From: Fibrella forsythiae
Lineage (GTDB): Bacteria > Bacteroidota > Bacteroidia > Cytophagales > Spirosomataceae
Reading direction: 5' to 3'
Length of the DNA stretch: 64,000 nt
Assembly (NCBI RefSeq): GCF_017353175.1
Contig: NZ_JAFMYW010000006.1
Location: forward strand, 62,001 to 126,000
Shown: one piece after another, positions 23,285 to 32,601 of the stretch
Layout: each line of letters begins with the position of its first letter
How positions within the stretch are numbered: position 1 is the stretch's first letter
Translations under genes and position numbers: made by a program
Notes under the pieces: model-generated
Databases searched by the model: none
Seen by the model: the letters and a program-made list of their open reading frames with translations, nothing else
What the model was told of the DNA's origin: nothing

Positions 23285-24224
23285 TCTCCCGGTTGCTGAC
23301 AAGCCATCGGCAGTGCCATTTGCGGTAACAATTTTAGGGTCCGGTTCAGCATCACCTGCACTGGACCGCCACCAAACGGCACAGTTGGTTACGTATGGCA
23401 ACGACCATTTTTTAATTGACTGTGGCGAGGGTACGCAATACCGGCTCATTGAGCAGCGTGCCCGGCCCAGTCGGCTGAAGTATATTTTTATCAGCCACCT
23501 CCACGGTGATCATTATTTTGGGTTGATGCCCTTGCTCTCAAGCCTGAATATGGGTGGGCGCACAGAAGACCTGTTTCTGTTTGGCCCCCATGGCCTCGAC
23601 GAAATCATTACAACTACGTTCCGCATTTCGAACGGTAAATTCTTCTTCCCGCTTCATTTCCAGGCTATCAGCGCTGAAAAACCAGCCCTGCTACTCGATC
23701 TGCCGGGCTTAACGGTGGAAAGCATTCCATTAGATCACGGCATTGCCTGTACGGGCTTTCTGTTCCGCGAAAAGCCGCCAAAACCAAAACTACTCCGCGA
23801 AAAACTGCCAGACAACGTACCTGTAGCCGTGCTCAAAACCCTGAAAGAGGGCCACGACGCATTGGACGAGACAGGCCATACCCTGTACGCGGCGAACGAG
23901 TATACAACGCCCGGCCCGGCTCCGCGATCGTATGCCTACTGTTCAGATACACGTTATAACGAGCGGATCATCGACCAGATTCAGGGCGTTGACCTGCTGT
24001 ACCACGAAGCAACGTTCCGCGACGATAACGGCCAGCGGGCTTCTGAGGTATACCATTGCACTGCCCGCCAGGCCGCATTACTGGCCCAAAAAGCCGACGT
24101 TGGTCAGTTACTGATCGGGCATTTTTCATCACGGTACAAAAGCTTCGACGAGTTCCTGACTGAAGCGCAGGACGAATTTACGGCAACTGAGTTAGCCATT
24201 GAGGGGCAGTCGTTCGCTATATAA
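23238..24224 (+). CDS. rnz: Ribonuclease Z
   Basis: This is a metallo-beta-lactamase-fold endonuclease for tRNA 3' processing. The motifs are GSGSASPALDRHQTA, FLIDCGEGTQYRL, ISHLHGDHYFG (HxHxDH zinc site), LDHGI, YCSDTRY, LLYHEATFRDD and IGHFSSRY. Catalytic length is normal. The conserved domain begins at about residue 27, so the ATG at 23238, which overlaps the STAS gene, gives an unconserved leader; a later start is possible. Confidence 0.94.
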   Translation: MSMMESWTKASNPNVDLPVADKPSAVPFAVTILGSGSASPALDRHQTAQLVTYGNDHFLIDCGEGTQYRLIEQRARPSRLKYIFISHLHGDHYFGLMPLLSSLNMGGRTEDLFLFGPHGLDEIITTTFRISNGKFFFPLHFQAISAEKPALLLDLPGLTVESIPLDHGIACTGFLFREKPPKPKLLREKLPDNVPVAVLKTLKEGHDALDETGHTLYAANEYTTPGPAPRSYAYCSDTRYNERIIDQIQGVDLLYHEATFRDDNGQRASEVYHCTARQAALLAQKADVGQLLIGHFSSRYKSFDEFLTEAQDEFTATELAIEGQSFAI

Positions 24225-24312
24225 ACCTATTAATTACACCAGTACGCATGTTGTCGAGCAGGCAATCGTCGTATCTTGGCGTTCAATTCTGTTTATATAG
24301 TTTCACTTCTTC

Positions 24313-25116
24313 ATGTTTGTTTTTCACCTTGGCTTTCTTGATGTCGGCTGGCTTGATCTTCTCGATATAACGGTTGTTGCCCTGCTACTGTACCAGATTT
24401 ATAATTTAGTACGGGGTAGTGTGGCCAGCCGGGTATTTGTAGGATACCTCCTGGTTTACCTCTTTTACCTGGTTGCTAAAGCTCTGGGGCTGAATCTCCT
24501 GACAACAATTCTCGAATATTTTATCAGTGTTGGTGCCCTGGCCCTGATCATCATATTCCAACAGGAAATCCGGCGCTTTTTATTGCTTATCGGTAAGTCG
24601 ACAAACATCGGTAATAACCGCTGGGTACGTCGGTGGTTGCTTCGGCAGATCGATAAGCCCGAGCCGCTTACGCCACTTCGCCCGGTACTGGATGCCTGCA
24701 AAACACTGGCGGCAGAATTTGCTGGAGGCTTGCTGGTTATTCAACGGAACGATGACCTGTCGAAAGTAGCCGAGACCGGCGAACGGCTCGATGCCGAATT
24801 ATCCAAGCAATTACTCCTGGCGATTTTCAACCAATACAGCCCATTGCACGATGGCGCGGTATTGATCGGTGAGGGACGTATACGAGCAGCACGTTGCATC
24901 CTGCCCGTGTCTGACGATGCCGAGTTACCCGCTACACTGGGTTTTCGCCACCGGGCCGCTATTGGCATGAGTGAAGCGACCGATGCTGCCGTGATTGCGA
25001 TATCGGAAGAAACCGGCCGACTCTCCTTAGCCACAGACGGGAAACTGGACATCAACCTGAATCTACACGATCTGGAAGAACGATTAGTCAGGTACTTAGC
25101 CAGACCATTAACCTAA
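24313..25116 (+). CDS. cdaA: Diadenylate cyclase CdaA
   Basis: This membrane diadenylate cyclase makes c-di-AMP from two ATP. The N-terminus has three membrane helices (about 13-85), a linker with IIFQQEIRRFLLLIGK, then the DAC domain with HDGAVLIGEGRI (DGA motif), LPVSDDAELPATLGFRHRAA (RHR motif) and AISEETGRLSLA. Length and order match CdaA. A strong bidirectional terminator follows. Confidence 0.95.
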   Translation: MFVFHLGFLDVGWLDLLDITVVALLLYQIYNLVRGSVASRVFVGYLLVYLFYLVAKALGLNLLTTILEYFISVGALALIIIFQQEIRRFLLLIGKSTNIGNNRWVRRWLLRQIDKPEPLTPLRPVLDACKTLAAEFAGGLLVIQRNDDLSKVAETGERLDAELSKQLLLAIFNQYSPLHDGAVLIGEGRIRAARCILPVSDDAELPATLGFRHRAAIGMSEATDAAVIAISEETGRLSLATDGKLDINLNLHDLEERLVRYLARPLT

Positions 25117-25153
25117 AAAAGGGGCTCAGGATAATCCTGAGCCCCTTTTTTAT
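25117..25153. terminator. Bidirectional terminator between cdaA and the DUF4332 gene
   Basis: AAAAAAGGGGCTCAGGAT pairs with ATCCTGAGCCCCTTTTTT almost without a loop, with A/T runs on both sides, so it serves the convergent genes on both strands. Confidence 0.93.
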
Positions 25154-25164
25154 AACTTCATTGT

Positions 25165-25572
25165 TTAATATTCGAGCATGGCGGGCAGGTTTTTGGCCTG
25201 CTCAATAAAACCGGCAACCTGGTCTGCCGAAGGTGGACGCTGTGTGAGCTGGCGCACACTATTGATTTCCACCAGTTTGGCATGCAGGTTCTCAGGTACG
25301 CGTTTCGCTAGTTCTTTTACGGTGTCAACACCCGCTTCTTCCATCAAATCACTGTATACACGGCCAATGCCTTTAATACGGGCCAGATCGGCACGGTTCG
25401 CTAATTCCAGAATAACAGCTTTGTCAATACCAATCATTTCGGCGAGATCTTTCCGTCCGGATGGGGTACGGGTCGCTTCCAGCAGAGTGTCGGAATCAAT
25501 TAAACCCTGGGCTTTTAACAAATTAATCAAGGTATCGTTGATACCTTTTAATTCACCAAGAGTGAGGCTCAT
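25165..25572 (-). CDS. DUF4332-domain protein
   Basis: This 135-residue cytosolic protein has two helix-hairpin-helix-like repeats: INDTLINLLKAQGLIDSDTL and the LARIKGIGRVYSDLMEEAGV motif, with ELAKRVPENL after it. This is the DUF4332 pattern, related to Rad51/RNA-polymerase-alpha-type HhH domains and thought to bind nucleic acid or protein. No operon partner is visible on this strand apart from a 58-codon gene upstream. Confidence 0.9.
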   Translation of the reverse strand: MSLTLGELKGINDTLINLLKAQGLIDSDTLLEATRTPSGRKDLAEMIGIDKAVILELANRADLARIKGIGRVYSDLMEEAGVDTVKELAKRVPENLHAKLVEINSVRQLTQRPPSADQVAGFIEQAKNLPAMLEY

Positions 25573-25637
25573 AGTAGTAATGGGTGAGGTGTAAAATGAA
25601 ACAGTACTGACATACAGGTCAGCGAGGCAACTATAAA

Positions 25638-25814
25638 TTAACGCAATAAGTATTTACGCCTGGTTGGATTAAGTAGAAATTTCTTCTGAACGGTAAAACT
25701 TTCCGGATGCATCTGTCCAAAAAGCGCAGCCCATTCTGCAAATAGCTTCGGCTCAGCGACTTCAAATTGAACAGCGTCGATTTTCTTAGTTGCCAGATAC
25801 TCAACAAACGTCAT
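25638..25814 (-). CDS. Conserved small protein, 58 aa
   Basis: The minus strand from ATG 25814 encodes MTFVEYLATKKIDAVQFEVA, then EPKLFAEWAALFGQMHPESF and TVQKKFLLNPTRRKYLLR. The ExxxWxxxFxQMHPxSFTxQKxFLxNxxRRKY pattern is one I associate with a small Bacteroidota family of unknown function. It is basic at the C-terminus and cytosolic. It is easily missed because of its size. Confidence 0.75.
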   Translation of the reverse strand: MTFVEYLATKKIDAVQFEVAEPKLFAEWAALFGQMHPESFTVQKKFLLNPTRRKYLLR

Positions 25815-26116
25815 AATTCAATACATTAATATATTCAAACCGTCCGCACTAATGCCTCTTTAATGTAATACCCGCCAGCCCGCCTCCAGCATTGGTCAGC
25901 CAATACGCTGGCAAGGCAGGCAACTAACTGCTTATGTGGCAACAAATCAGCATAAGCTCTTCAGCTAGTGGGCATCCAGACTGCGGTAGCTGTACAAAAG
26001 TAGCAAAAAGCAGAGGTATACCTGCCAATCAGTCGTGTGTGCGCAGGCAGCGATCAGCGGTTTACGGGCCCATTAGAGCGGATATGGCCCATGAGTTGGC
26101 TGAACGGGTTTTTGGC
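25815..26116. other. Non-coding region upstream of the DEAD-box gene
   Basis: An open frame continuous with the helicase runs from 25934, but its product here is not helicase-like and it lies upstream of the -7 box. I see no RNA gene or repeat. Confidence 0.4.
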
Positions 26117-26124
26117 TATCTTTG
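26117..26124 (+). promoter_or_regulatory. -7 promoter element for the DEAD-box helicase
   Basis: TATCTTTG matches TAnnTTTG. It lies within the upstream extension of the helicase reading frame, which argues that translation starts further downstream. Confidence 0.55.
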
Positions 26125-26194
26125 TTTCATTATCAAGCGGTTGCTGACCCGGGAAGACAAGGTCAGCCGATCATTCACTTTACAAGCTGTTACC

Positions 26195-27889
26195 TTGACA
26201 TTCCAGGAATTTAACCTCCACGACGACCTGCGGTCGGGTGTTGAGGCCATGAATTACAAACAGGCCACGCCCATTCAGGAGCAGGCCATCCCCCTTATTC
26301 AGGAAGGTAAAGACCTGATCGCCTGCGCTCAGACCGGCACCGGTAAAACGGCCGCCTTTCTTATTCCGCTTCTCGACAAAATTGCCCACGCTGAACACGA
26401 TCATACCAGCACGCTGGTGCTGGTGCCCACGCGCGAACTGGCCAAGCAGATCGACGATCAGGTAGAAGGGTTTAGCTATTTCGTGTCGGCAACCAGTATT
26501 GCCATTTATGGTGGCGGTAAAGGCGACGACTGGGATAAGCAGCGCAAAGCCCTGGAAACAGGTGCCGACATCATCATTGCCACGCCCGGCCGATTGATTG
26601 CGCACATGCAGATGGGGTACGTCAATTTCGATAAACTGAACTACCTCGTTTTGGATGAAGCCGACAAAATGCTCGATATGGGCTTCTCGGACGACATTCT
26701 GAAGATCGTGGCTACGTTGCCTAAAGAACGGCAAACCCTGCTGTTCTCGGCCACGATGCCCCCGAAAATTCGCACTCTTGCCAGTCAACTGTTAACTAGT
26801 CCGGAAGAGATCAGGCTGTCGGTTTCGAAACCGGCGGCGGGGATCGATCAACAGATATATCTGGCCAAAGACCACCAGAAGCTTCCTCTTCTGGAACATC
26901 TGATGGGCACAATGGACGTGAAGAGCATGGTGCTGTTCACCTCGCGGAAATCAGAAGTCAATGCCATTGTGCGGGCGCTGGCCAAGCGTGGGTACGTTGC
27001 CAAAGGCATCAGCTCAGACCTGGAACAGGAAGAGCGCGAAGTGGTGCTGCGCGAATTCAAGAATAAACAATTGCAGATTATCGTGGCCACAGACGTACTC
27101 TCACGGGGTATCGACGTGGACAACATCACTCACGTTGTCAATTACGACGTACCCCGCGACGCCGAAGATTACGTTCACCGGATTGGCCGTACGGCACGGG
27201 CAGCTACTACAGGCACAGCCATCACGTTTGTGAATGAGGCCGACATGAATAAGCTGGGCCGGATTGAGAAGCTGATCGAGCGTAAACTCGACCGGCTGTC
27301 GATCACGGAAGAACTAGGGTATGGGCCCGGCCCGGTGGCTGGCGTTCGTGACGAGCCGGGGCCTTTTGACCGTGGACGCAGCAACGGGCGCGGAGGCCGT
27401 GAGGCTGGCCGGAATGGGCGCGGTAATTCAGGCCGACACAACGACTCAAGCAGAGGTGGGCGCCCAGATCGGCCCGCCGGTGACCGGTCGCCACGTCCGG
27501 AAATGGTAGCCGCTCCCCTGGCAGAGGACGTACCAGTTCCAGTTGAATTAGCCGATGGCACTGCAGCTCCGCGTGCAGAGCGCGATCCGAACCGTCGGAA
27601 TAATCGCCGCCGCAATCGTGGGCCTCGTCCTGCTGGTGAACAGCCAGTAGTTGTGGCTACTGCTGGCCATGAGCTAAACGAGATCCCGTTACCAGCAACT
27701 GACGGACAGACGGTTTCGGGAGAGGCTTCCAAGCCAAAACGCAAAAAACGGCGTAAAAGCCGACCTAAACAGGTTAACGCAGGCGAGAACCCGGTTGAAT
27801 CAGCCAGTGACGGTGTTGTTGCGGCCAAAGCCGAACCTGAAGCAGCCGTAACTTTCGCCCCTATTTCAACCTGGCGAGATATTGACTGA
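26195..27889 (+). CDS. DEAD-box RNA helicase, RhlE/CsdA-like
   Basis: This ATP-dependent RNA helicase has the Q motif (QATPIQ), motif I AQTGTGKT, Ia PTRELA, II DEAD, III SAT, IV-V (TDVLSRGID) and VI HRIGRTARA, all intact in the first about 370 residues. A long Arg/Gly/Pro-rich tail (about 390-564) likely binds RNA. I place the start at TTG 26195 (LTFQEFNLHDDL, the conserved opening), because the longer ATG frame from 25934 begins before the -7 box. Probably active in ribosome assembly or cold growth. Confidence 0.93.
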   Translation: MTFQEFNLHDDLRSGVEAMNYKQATPIQEQAIPLIQEGKDLIACAQTGTGKTAAFLIPLLDKIAHAEHDHTSTLVLVPTRELAKQIDDQVEGFSYFVSATSIAIYGGGKGDDWDKQRKALETGADIIIATPGRLIAHMQMGYVNFDKLNYLVLDEADKMLDMGFSDDILKIVATLPKERQTLLFSATMPPKIRTLASQLLTSPEEIRLSVSKPAAGIDQQIYLAKDHQKLPLLEHLMGTMDVKSMVLFTSRKSEVNAIVRALAKRGYVAKGISSDLEQEEREVVLREFKNKQLQIIVATDVLSRGIDVDNITHVVNYDVPRDAEDYVHRIGRTARAATTGTAITFVNEADMNKLGRIEKLIERKLDRLSITEELGYGPGPVAGVRDEPGPFDRGRSNGRGGREAGRNGRGNSGRHNDSSRGGRPDRPAGDRSPRPEMVAAPLAEDVPVPVELADGTAAPRAERDPNRRNNRRRNRGPRPAGEQPVVVATAGHELNEIPLPATDGQTVSGEASKPKRKKRRKSRPKQVNAGENPVESASDGVVAAKAEPEAAVTFAPISTWRDID

Positions 27890-27908
27890 CCGATAGGCAA
27901 ATAAGTTT

Positions 27909-27966
27909 AAAGCTCGTTTTGTGATGTGTTCCCTTTAAAACCGGGGCCACTCAGAAAACGAGCTTT
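27909..27966 (+). terminator. Terminator-like inverted repeat after the helicase
   Basis: AAAGCTCGTTTT (27909-27920) and AAAACGAGCTTT (27955-27966) pair perfectly around a 34-base loop, with TTTACTTTG overlapping the end. The long loop makes the terminator role tentative. Confidence 0.5.
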
Positions 27967-28008
27967 TACTTTGTTGCCATACCCGAACAAGTTGCCCGTT
28001 GATCCTCT

Positions 28009-28683
28009 ATGCTTTCTCTTTTCGACATTAAAACGATCTTTTTCACCGTTTGGGGTTACCCGATGAGTTACCTTGAATTTGCCGGTGTTGTGAGCGGAGG
28101 GGTGGCCGTGTGGCTATCGGCACGGGCTAACATCTGGAGCTGGCCAATTGGTGCCGTGAGCGTTGTGTTGTTCTTCTTTCTGTTCTTTCAGATCCAACTC
28201 TACCCGGATATGTTTCTGCAGGTGTTTTTCCTGGTAACGAACATACAGGGCTGGTGGCGGTGGACGCACCCCAAACCGGGCGAAGAGAATCAGCAGGCAG
28301 AACTGAGAATCAGCCTGATGCCCATCCGGCAACTGGTAATCTGGTCGGTCATGGGCTTGCTGGGTACGTTGCTGCTGGGTACGTTTGCCCAGAACCTGCA
28401 CATCTGGTTACCTCTCGTATTCAGCCAGCCCAGCGCTTTCCCGTACATCGATTCGTTTACCACCGTCATGAGCATCGTAGCCACGTATATGATGATTCAG
28501 AAACGGGTGGAGTGCTGGTACGTCTGGTTACTGATCGATATCATTCTGACGTATGTGTATTTCATCAAAGGCGTAAAAGTCGTCTCGATTGAGTATGGAA
28601 TTTTCTGCCTGATCGCCCTTCAGGGAGCTTACCTCTGGACCCGTGAATTCAGGAGCTATCCCTCGCAGAAATCAATCAGCTAA
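28009..28683 (+). CDS. pnuC: Nicotinamide riboside transporter PnuC
   Basis: This is a 224-residue inner-membrane protein with about seven helices. PnuC marks are WSWPIGAVSVVLFFFLFFQI, LYPDMFLQVFFLVTNIQGWW and the later ECWYVWLLIDIILTYVYFIK. It lets nicotinamide riboside diffuse in along a gradient kept by phosphorylation. An NMN-adenylyltransferase-type gene follows two genes later, so this is an NAD salvage operon. Confidence 0.95.
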   Translation: MLSLFDIKTIFFTVWGYPMSYLEFAGVVSGGVAVWLSARANIWSWPIGAVSVVLFFFLFFQIQLYPDMFLQVFFLVTNIQGWWRWTHPKPGEENQQAELRISLMPIRQLVIWSVMGLLGTLLLGTFAQNLHIWLPLVFSQPSAFPYIDSFTTVMSIVATYMMIQKRVECWYVWLLIDIILTYVYFIKGVKVVSIEYGIFCLIALQGAYLWTREFRSYPSQKSIS

Positions 28684-28749
28684 TTGCACTGATTTCCAAC
28701 TACCGGTAGCTGTTTTGGGTCAAGGGTGATAAAACCAGCCAAGCGTCAC

Positions 28750-29148
28750 ATGAAATTCTCACTACTCGCCCTCCTTGTCTTTGTAGTTGCCTGTTCAACA
28801 TCAGACTCCATTCCGGCAAACGTCTTCGTTGGCACCTGGCGGCTTGCCACGTATTGCAAACCAACCAGCACTACTGCCTGCACCACGATCACCGTACCAA
28901 CGGATAAAAGCGTACTTGTTACGTTCGACAGCAACGGCCAGTATACGGAGACCTATCAAAATACAACCCCCGCTGAATACGGTTTTTTAAGTGGCTCGGG
29001 AAACTATTCGATTGAAAATAAAGATCTTAGAATTAGAACATTTCTCATGTCATCAATGGCTGGGCAATTGGTAAAAGTTGTTTCGGTAGACAGCAAACGG
29101 CTGGTGCTTAATCCGTTCAGCAATGGAGAGTACATTTTCGTCAGATAG
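28750..29148 (+). CDS. Lipoprotein with lipocalin-like fold
   Basis: This 132-residue protein has a lipoprotein signal (LLALLVFVVACS, Cys at about 16). The mature part is beta-rich with FVGTWRLATYC and later SGSGNYSIENKDLRI, the pattern of lipocalin-like extracellular Bacteroidota proteins. I take ATG 28750, directly before the signal, over 28726. It sits between pnuC and the NadR-like gene, with no space before the latter. Function unknown. Confidence 0.75.
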   Translation: MKFSLLALLVFVVACSTSDSIPANVFVGTWRLATYCKPTSTTACTTITVPTDKSVLVTFDSNGQYTETYQNTTPAEYGFLSGSGNYSIENKDLRIRTFLMSSMAGQLVKVVSVDSKRLVLNPFSNGEYIFVR

Positions 29149-29634
29149 ATGAGTACGACTGGTCTGGTTTTTGGCAAGTTCATGCCTGTCCACGCAGGGC
29201 ATCTCGCCCTCATTGAGTTTGCTCGCCAGCAGTGCGATCAGTTGATCGTGTCGATGAGTTATACGCCAGACGATCCGATTCCGGCGGCAATTCGGTTGGT
29301 CTGGCTAACTGAGTTAATGGCTCCTTACCCGTCTATTGAGGTGGTAGCCGAAGCCGACGACTTTCATGATCCGACGCTGCCACTCTGGGAAGCAACAAAA
29401 GCCTGGGCAGAATTTATCAAAAAACGATTTCCCACCGTGAGTGTATTCTTTGCTTCAGAGGAATATGGCCTGCCGCTGGCCCACCACAGTAAACTCAGGT
29501 ACGTTCCCTTTGACCCGGCCAGAGAGAAAGTACCGGTTTCTGCCACGCTGATCAGACAGGCCCCGGCCCGTTACGTCCGCTTCATTCCGGACATAGTGTA
29601 TTCTTACTTTATCGATCCCCCTCAGGCGAAGTAA
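29149..29634 (+). CDS. NadR-type nicotinamide-nucleotide adenylyltransferase domain protein
   Basis: This 161-residue nucleotidyltransferase has GLVFGKFMPVHAGHLALIEF (HxGH motif) and a C-terminal PVSATLIRQAP, matching the ISxTxIR element. It corresponds to the NMNAT domain of NadR without the kinase and repressor domains. With pnuC it would convert imported riboside-derived NMN to NAD, although a ribosylnicotinamide kinase must then be elsewhere. The ATG directly follows the stop of the lipoprotein gene. Confidence 0.9.
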   Translation: MSTTGLVFGKFMPVHAGHLALIEFARQQCDQLIVSMSYTPDDPIPAAIRLVWLTELMAPYPSIEVVAEADDFHDPTLPLWEATKAWAEFIKKRFPTVSVFFASEEYGLPLAHHSKLRYVPFDPAREKVPVSATLIRQAPARYVRFIPDIVYSYFIDPPQAK

Positions 29635-29792
29635 GCGTAGGGTCGTTCGTGCCTAAAATCATTGTCTACAGCTAAAAAAACAGGTATATTGACCTATAAA
29701 TCCGCTTAGCCTATCAATTCCGAAATAATACCCATAGTCGTTGTTCAACGTAGTATCGTTCCCTCGCTGACTCGTAGTAAACTGCCGGATAT

Positions 29793-30389
29793 ATGAAGCG
29801 CGTTTTCCTGCTCCTTAGCTGTTTAGTAACCGTCTTGCCGGTATTGGCACAGACTCCCTACGTGCCAGCGAGAAATTCAATTCAGATCGGCGCAGACCAC
29901 TTCGGCATTGACCCTGCCAATGGGCTTAAATACCGATTTGCGCTTGACTATCGTCGCTACGCCTCGCGCGACCGGCTCAGCCTCGGGGTCTCAGCGGGCT
30001 TCATGAGCAGCCAGCGGTTAACTGTTCTGGTGCCTGATTTCGTCAGCGTGGGTACCAACAGCCGCAGGCGCGTCACGCTTGATCTAACGGCTACCTACAA
30101 CCTGCTCCATTCCGTTCATCATGCACTCCGAATTGGTGGCGGCCCATCAGCCTGGTTTAGCGACGATGACTTATTTGTCAAAGTATACCCCTACCCGATT
30201 CCCAGCGGCTCGCCCATTTACGCCGTTCGCAGTTTGAGCAAAAACTGGAATCTGGGTGGGCACGCCACCGTTGAATACACCTACGCACTGGCGCTGAACA
30301 CACAGGTAAGTCTGCATGGCGGTGCGGCCATCGTGGGCTCATCCGGAGTGATTCCCTTTCTGGGATTTCGGGCCGGCTACCGATTCTAG
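29793..30389 (+). CDS. Outer-membrane beta-barrel protein
   Basis: This 198-residue protein has a clear signal peptide (MKRVFLLLSCLVTVLPVLAQ) and alternating amphipathic strands, ending in aromatic Phe (AGYRF), as small outer-membrane barrels do. No specific family recognised. It stands alone on the plus strand. Confidence 0.8.
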   Translation: MKRVFLLLSCLVTVLPVLAQTPYVPARNSIQIGADHFGIDPANGLKYRFALDYRRYASRDRLSLGVSAGFMSSQRLTVLVPDFVSVGTNSRRRVTLDLTATYNLLHSVHHALRIGGGPSAWFSDDDLFVKVYPYPIPSGSPIYAVRSLSKNWNLGGHATVEYTYALALNTQVSLHGGAAIVGSSGVIPFLGFRAGYRF

Positions 30390-30516
30390 TCGGGCGTTTC
30401 GCCTACCAGAAGGCCGATTTACAACCAGCATAACACTTAGCGGTAAACCAGCCTTCTCATAGTACAGGTATCTATTCGGTTACTCAGCAGGCAACCAAAC
30501 GGCGCTGGCTTAACGC

Positions 30517-32229
30517 TTACTTCTTTGCTGATTCAGCGCCGCTAATCAGCGTTAATTCCTTATTACCAGGAAATAATTCAAGCCCTTTACTGATCCATTC
30601 GGCACGTGCCTTTACATCGTTAGCCACCAGTTCCTCGTACGAAATCAGGTATTTGAACGCAAGGATCAAATCTTTTTCGTAGCGTTTTCGCTCATCGGCT
30701 TTATCGGCCACCATGCTGATGAACTGCTCGAAATAGGGTTTTGCTTTACCATTTCGAACTGCTTCTTCCGGTGTATACGCGTAATAATTTGATTTGGCCC
30801 GATAAAGCACTGTTGGCGAATACTCGGGCGAGCCTTTCTGAGCAAGGGCAAGGGCAGAATCAGCCCGGGCGAAACGAAGCGTATCACGAAGTAATTTACC
30901 AAGACTGTCGCGGGCAAAGCCCAGCGTATAGTTGCTCATGCCGTAGCGGAACAGATCCTGTACATCTTGCTTAAAGCCATGTTTAGCAGCCGAATCGAGG
31001 GCGGCTACCGCCTGTGGATGTTTTTTTGCCCGGTAATAATACTTGGCAATATCGCTGTAGAGGTTGTCTGTCGTATCGAAGGGCGCTGCTTTCTCCAGGT
31101 ACGTGACCCCCACCGAATCACTGATAGCCTTGAGCGAATCTGAACCCGCCTCTACGCTTAGATAGGCCTGCCCCAGGTACTTGTAATCATCGGAAATCAC
31201 TTTCTCAGGTGCTTTTGTCAGAAAGGTGCCAATGGTCTCAATGGCCTTCTGCGGTTGTTTCAGCGTCGAATATGACCACCCCTCTATCCGGTAAACAATT
31301 GGGTTCTGGGCGAGCGCAGTTCGATTGCTATCGATTATATCAACGGCTCGCTGATACTCTTTGGCCAGGAAATGAAACTGGGCCGACCGTAGCAACATCT
31401 CCGGGCGCTTGTCATTCGCAACCCGTATGTACTGATCGGTATAACTGGCAGCCTCTTTGTAGCGGTTCACCAGATAGTACAGTTCAGCCAGCTGGTTATA
31501 GGCCGGGGCGTAGTTGACGTTGGCATCGATGGCTTTCCTGTAGTTCTCAACGGCCAGATTCAGGTTTCGCCCCTGCCAGTAGATGTCGCCGATTCGCTGA
31601 TACACCCGCGCGGGTTCCATGCCCATTTCCAGGGCACTTTCGTATCGAGCCACCGCCGTACCGCCATCTTTATTAAGGTAGTAGGCATCGCCAAGCGCCA
31701 GTTGAATGGCTCCGTCTTTTTTGTCGCGCTCTGACGCCTTCGTCAGGTACTCGATCGCTTTTGCGGCATCAACCACTTTTTCGTACACGGGTTTGATAGA
31801 CCCATTGGCGGGGGTCAGATAGCCCGTATAGGCTTCGCCAATCCGATACAGAATGGATGCACTCTTGTTTTTACTTTTTTTCAGTACTTCGGCCAGTTTT
31901 ACGTCGGCCGATGCAGCATCGGCCTGGAGCAAGTAGCTAATGGCAATACCTGTTTCATTGAGCGGCTCCCGCTTTTCATCCATTGGAACGCCCTTTTCAA
32001 ACCAGCTACGCGCCGAGTCGGGTTGTCCGATGCGCAAATAGCCATAGCCCGCCTGGAAATAGGTTTGGGCAGACGGATTCTGCCGGGCATTCTGGATGAG
32101 TAATTGCCTGGCTTCGCTGCTTCGACCCATACTTAGCAACGTTGTGGCGTCGGGCGCCGGCGTTTGTGCAAGCGCCGGCCAGACACTGGTCAGCGTCAAT
32201 GCTGCCAGCAGAATTCGTTGAGTTTTCAT
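30517..32229 (-). CDS. Periplasmic TPR-repeat protein
   Basis: This 570-residue protein has a signal peptide (MKTQRILLAALTLTSVWPAL) and about a dozen TPR repeats through its length (for example AIQLALGDAYYLNKDGGTAV and NLAVENYRKAIDANVNYAPA). It is exported and probably a scaffold. I take ATG 32229 where the signal begins. It follows a 67-residue membrane protein gene, and a putative response-regulator operator lies upstream of both (32577-32594), so it may be under control of the neighbouring two-component system. Confidence 0.85.
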   Translation of the reverse strand: MKTQRILLAALTLTSVWPALAQTPAPDATTLLSMGRSSEARQLLIQNARQNPSAQTYFQAGYGYLRIGQPDSARSWFEKGVPMDEKREPLNETGIAISYLLQADAASADVKLAEVLKKSKNKSASILYRIGEAYTGYLTPANGSIKPVYEKVVDAAKAIEYLTKASERDKKDGAIQLALGDAYYLNKDGGTAVARYESALEMGMEPARVYQRIGDIYWQGRNLNLAVENYRKAIDANVNYAPAYNQLAELYYLVNRYKEAASYTDQYIRVANDKRPEMLLRSAQFHFLAKEYQRAVDIIDSNRTALAQNPIVYRIEGWSYSTLKQPQKAIETIGTFLTKAPEKVISDDYKYLGQAYLSVEAGSDSLKAISDSVGVTYLEKAAPFDTTDNLYSDIAKYYYRAKKHPQAVAALDSAAKHGFKQDVQDLFRYGMSNYTLGFARDSLGKLLRDTLRFARADSALALAQKGSPEYSPTVLYRAKSNYYAYTPEEAVRNGKAKPYFEQFISMVADKADERKRYEKDLILAFKYLISYEELVANDVKARAEWISKGLELFPGNKELTLISGAESAKK

Positions 32230-32294
32230 TTGTTGTTTAGGTTTTAGAACGAGATGCGCTTTCACCAGCCAGCCAACATCCTGGAGCAGCTGCA

Positions 32295-32498
32295 TCAGTA
32301 CTCTTTATAGACCAACAGCGCAATTATCATCGACGACAAAAAGAGCAGGCCTACGGTGATAACCAGCCAGTCGGGCTGGCGTTGAGTTGCCGAATTAGCT
32401 GGTTGGCGTTCTTTTCTGATAGGCTTCACAGCTGCAGACGCGGGTCTGTGCGGCTTTTCCGTTGTGTATTGCCGGGTGGTGAGTGGCTCGTTAGTCAT
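32295..32498 (-). CDS. Small single-span membrane protein
   Basis: This 67-residue protein starts at ATG 32498 with a polar, basic N-terminal half and ends in one membrane helix (WLVITVGLLFLSSMIIALLV) with a short KEY tail. Unrecognised. It is the first gene after the tandem CTTAGAA operator and is followed after 65 bp by the TPR gene. Confidence 0.6.
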   Translation of the reverse strand: MTNEPLTTRQYTTEKPHRPASAAVKPIRKERQPANSATQRQPDWLVITVGLLFLSSMIIALLVYKEY

Positions 32499-32576
32499 CA
32501 GCAATTTCAGTTGAGAGATCGGTCTCGTTTGATACCCAAAGGTGGTTATCACCTATTAGGATAGCCTGATAAACTG

Positions 32577-32594
32577 CTTAGAATCTACTTAGAA
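32577..32594 (-). promoter_or_regulatory. Tandem response-regulator-type operator upstream of the TPR operon
   Basis: CTTAGAA occurs at 32577-32583 and 32588-32594, 11 bp apart, 79 bp upstream of the small membrane protein gene. Eleven-bp direct repeats are the usual OmpR/PhoB-family binding pattern. The same heptamer is repeated three times upstream of the efflux operon. Confidence 0.65.
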
Positions 32595-32601
32595 TAGACT
32601 G

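Noticed and set aside
25934-26194. N-terminal extension of the DEAD-box helicase
   Set aside because: The extension lies over the -7 box at 26117-26124 and has no helicase features; TTG 26195 gives the conserved opening.
27175-27900. 241-codon ORF opposite the helicase tail
   Set aside because: Shadow of an Arg/Gly-rich coding tail; low-complexity Pro/Ser/Arg product.
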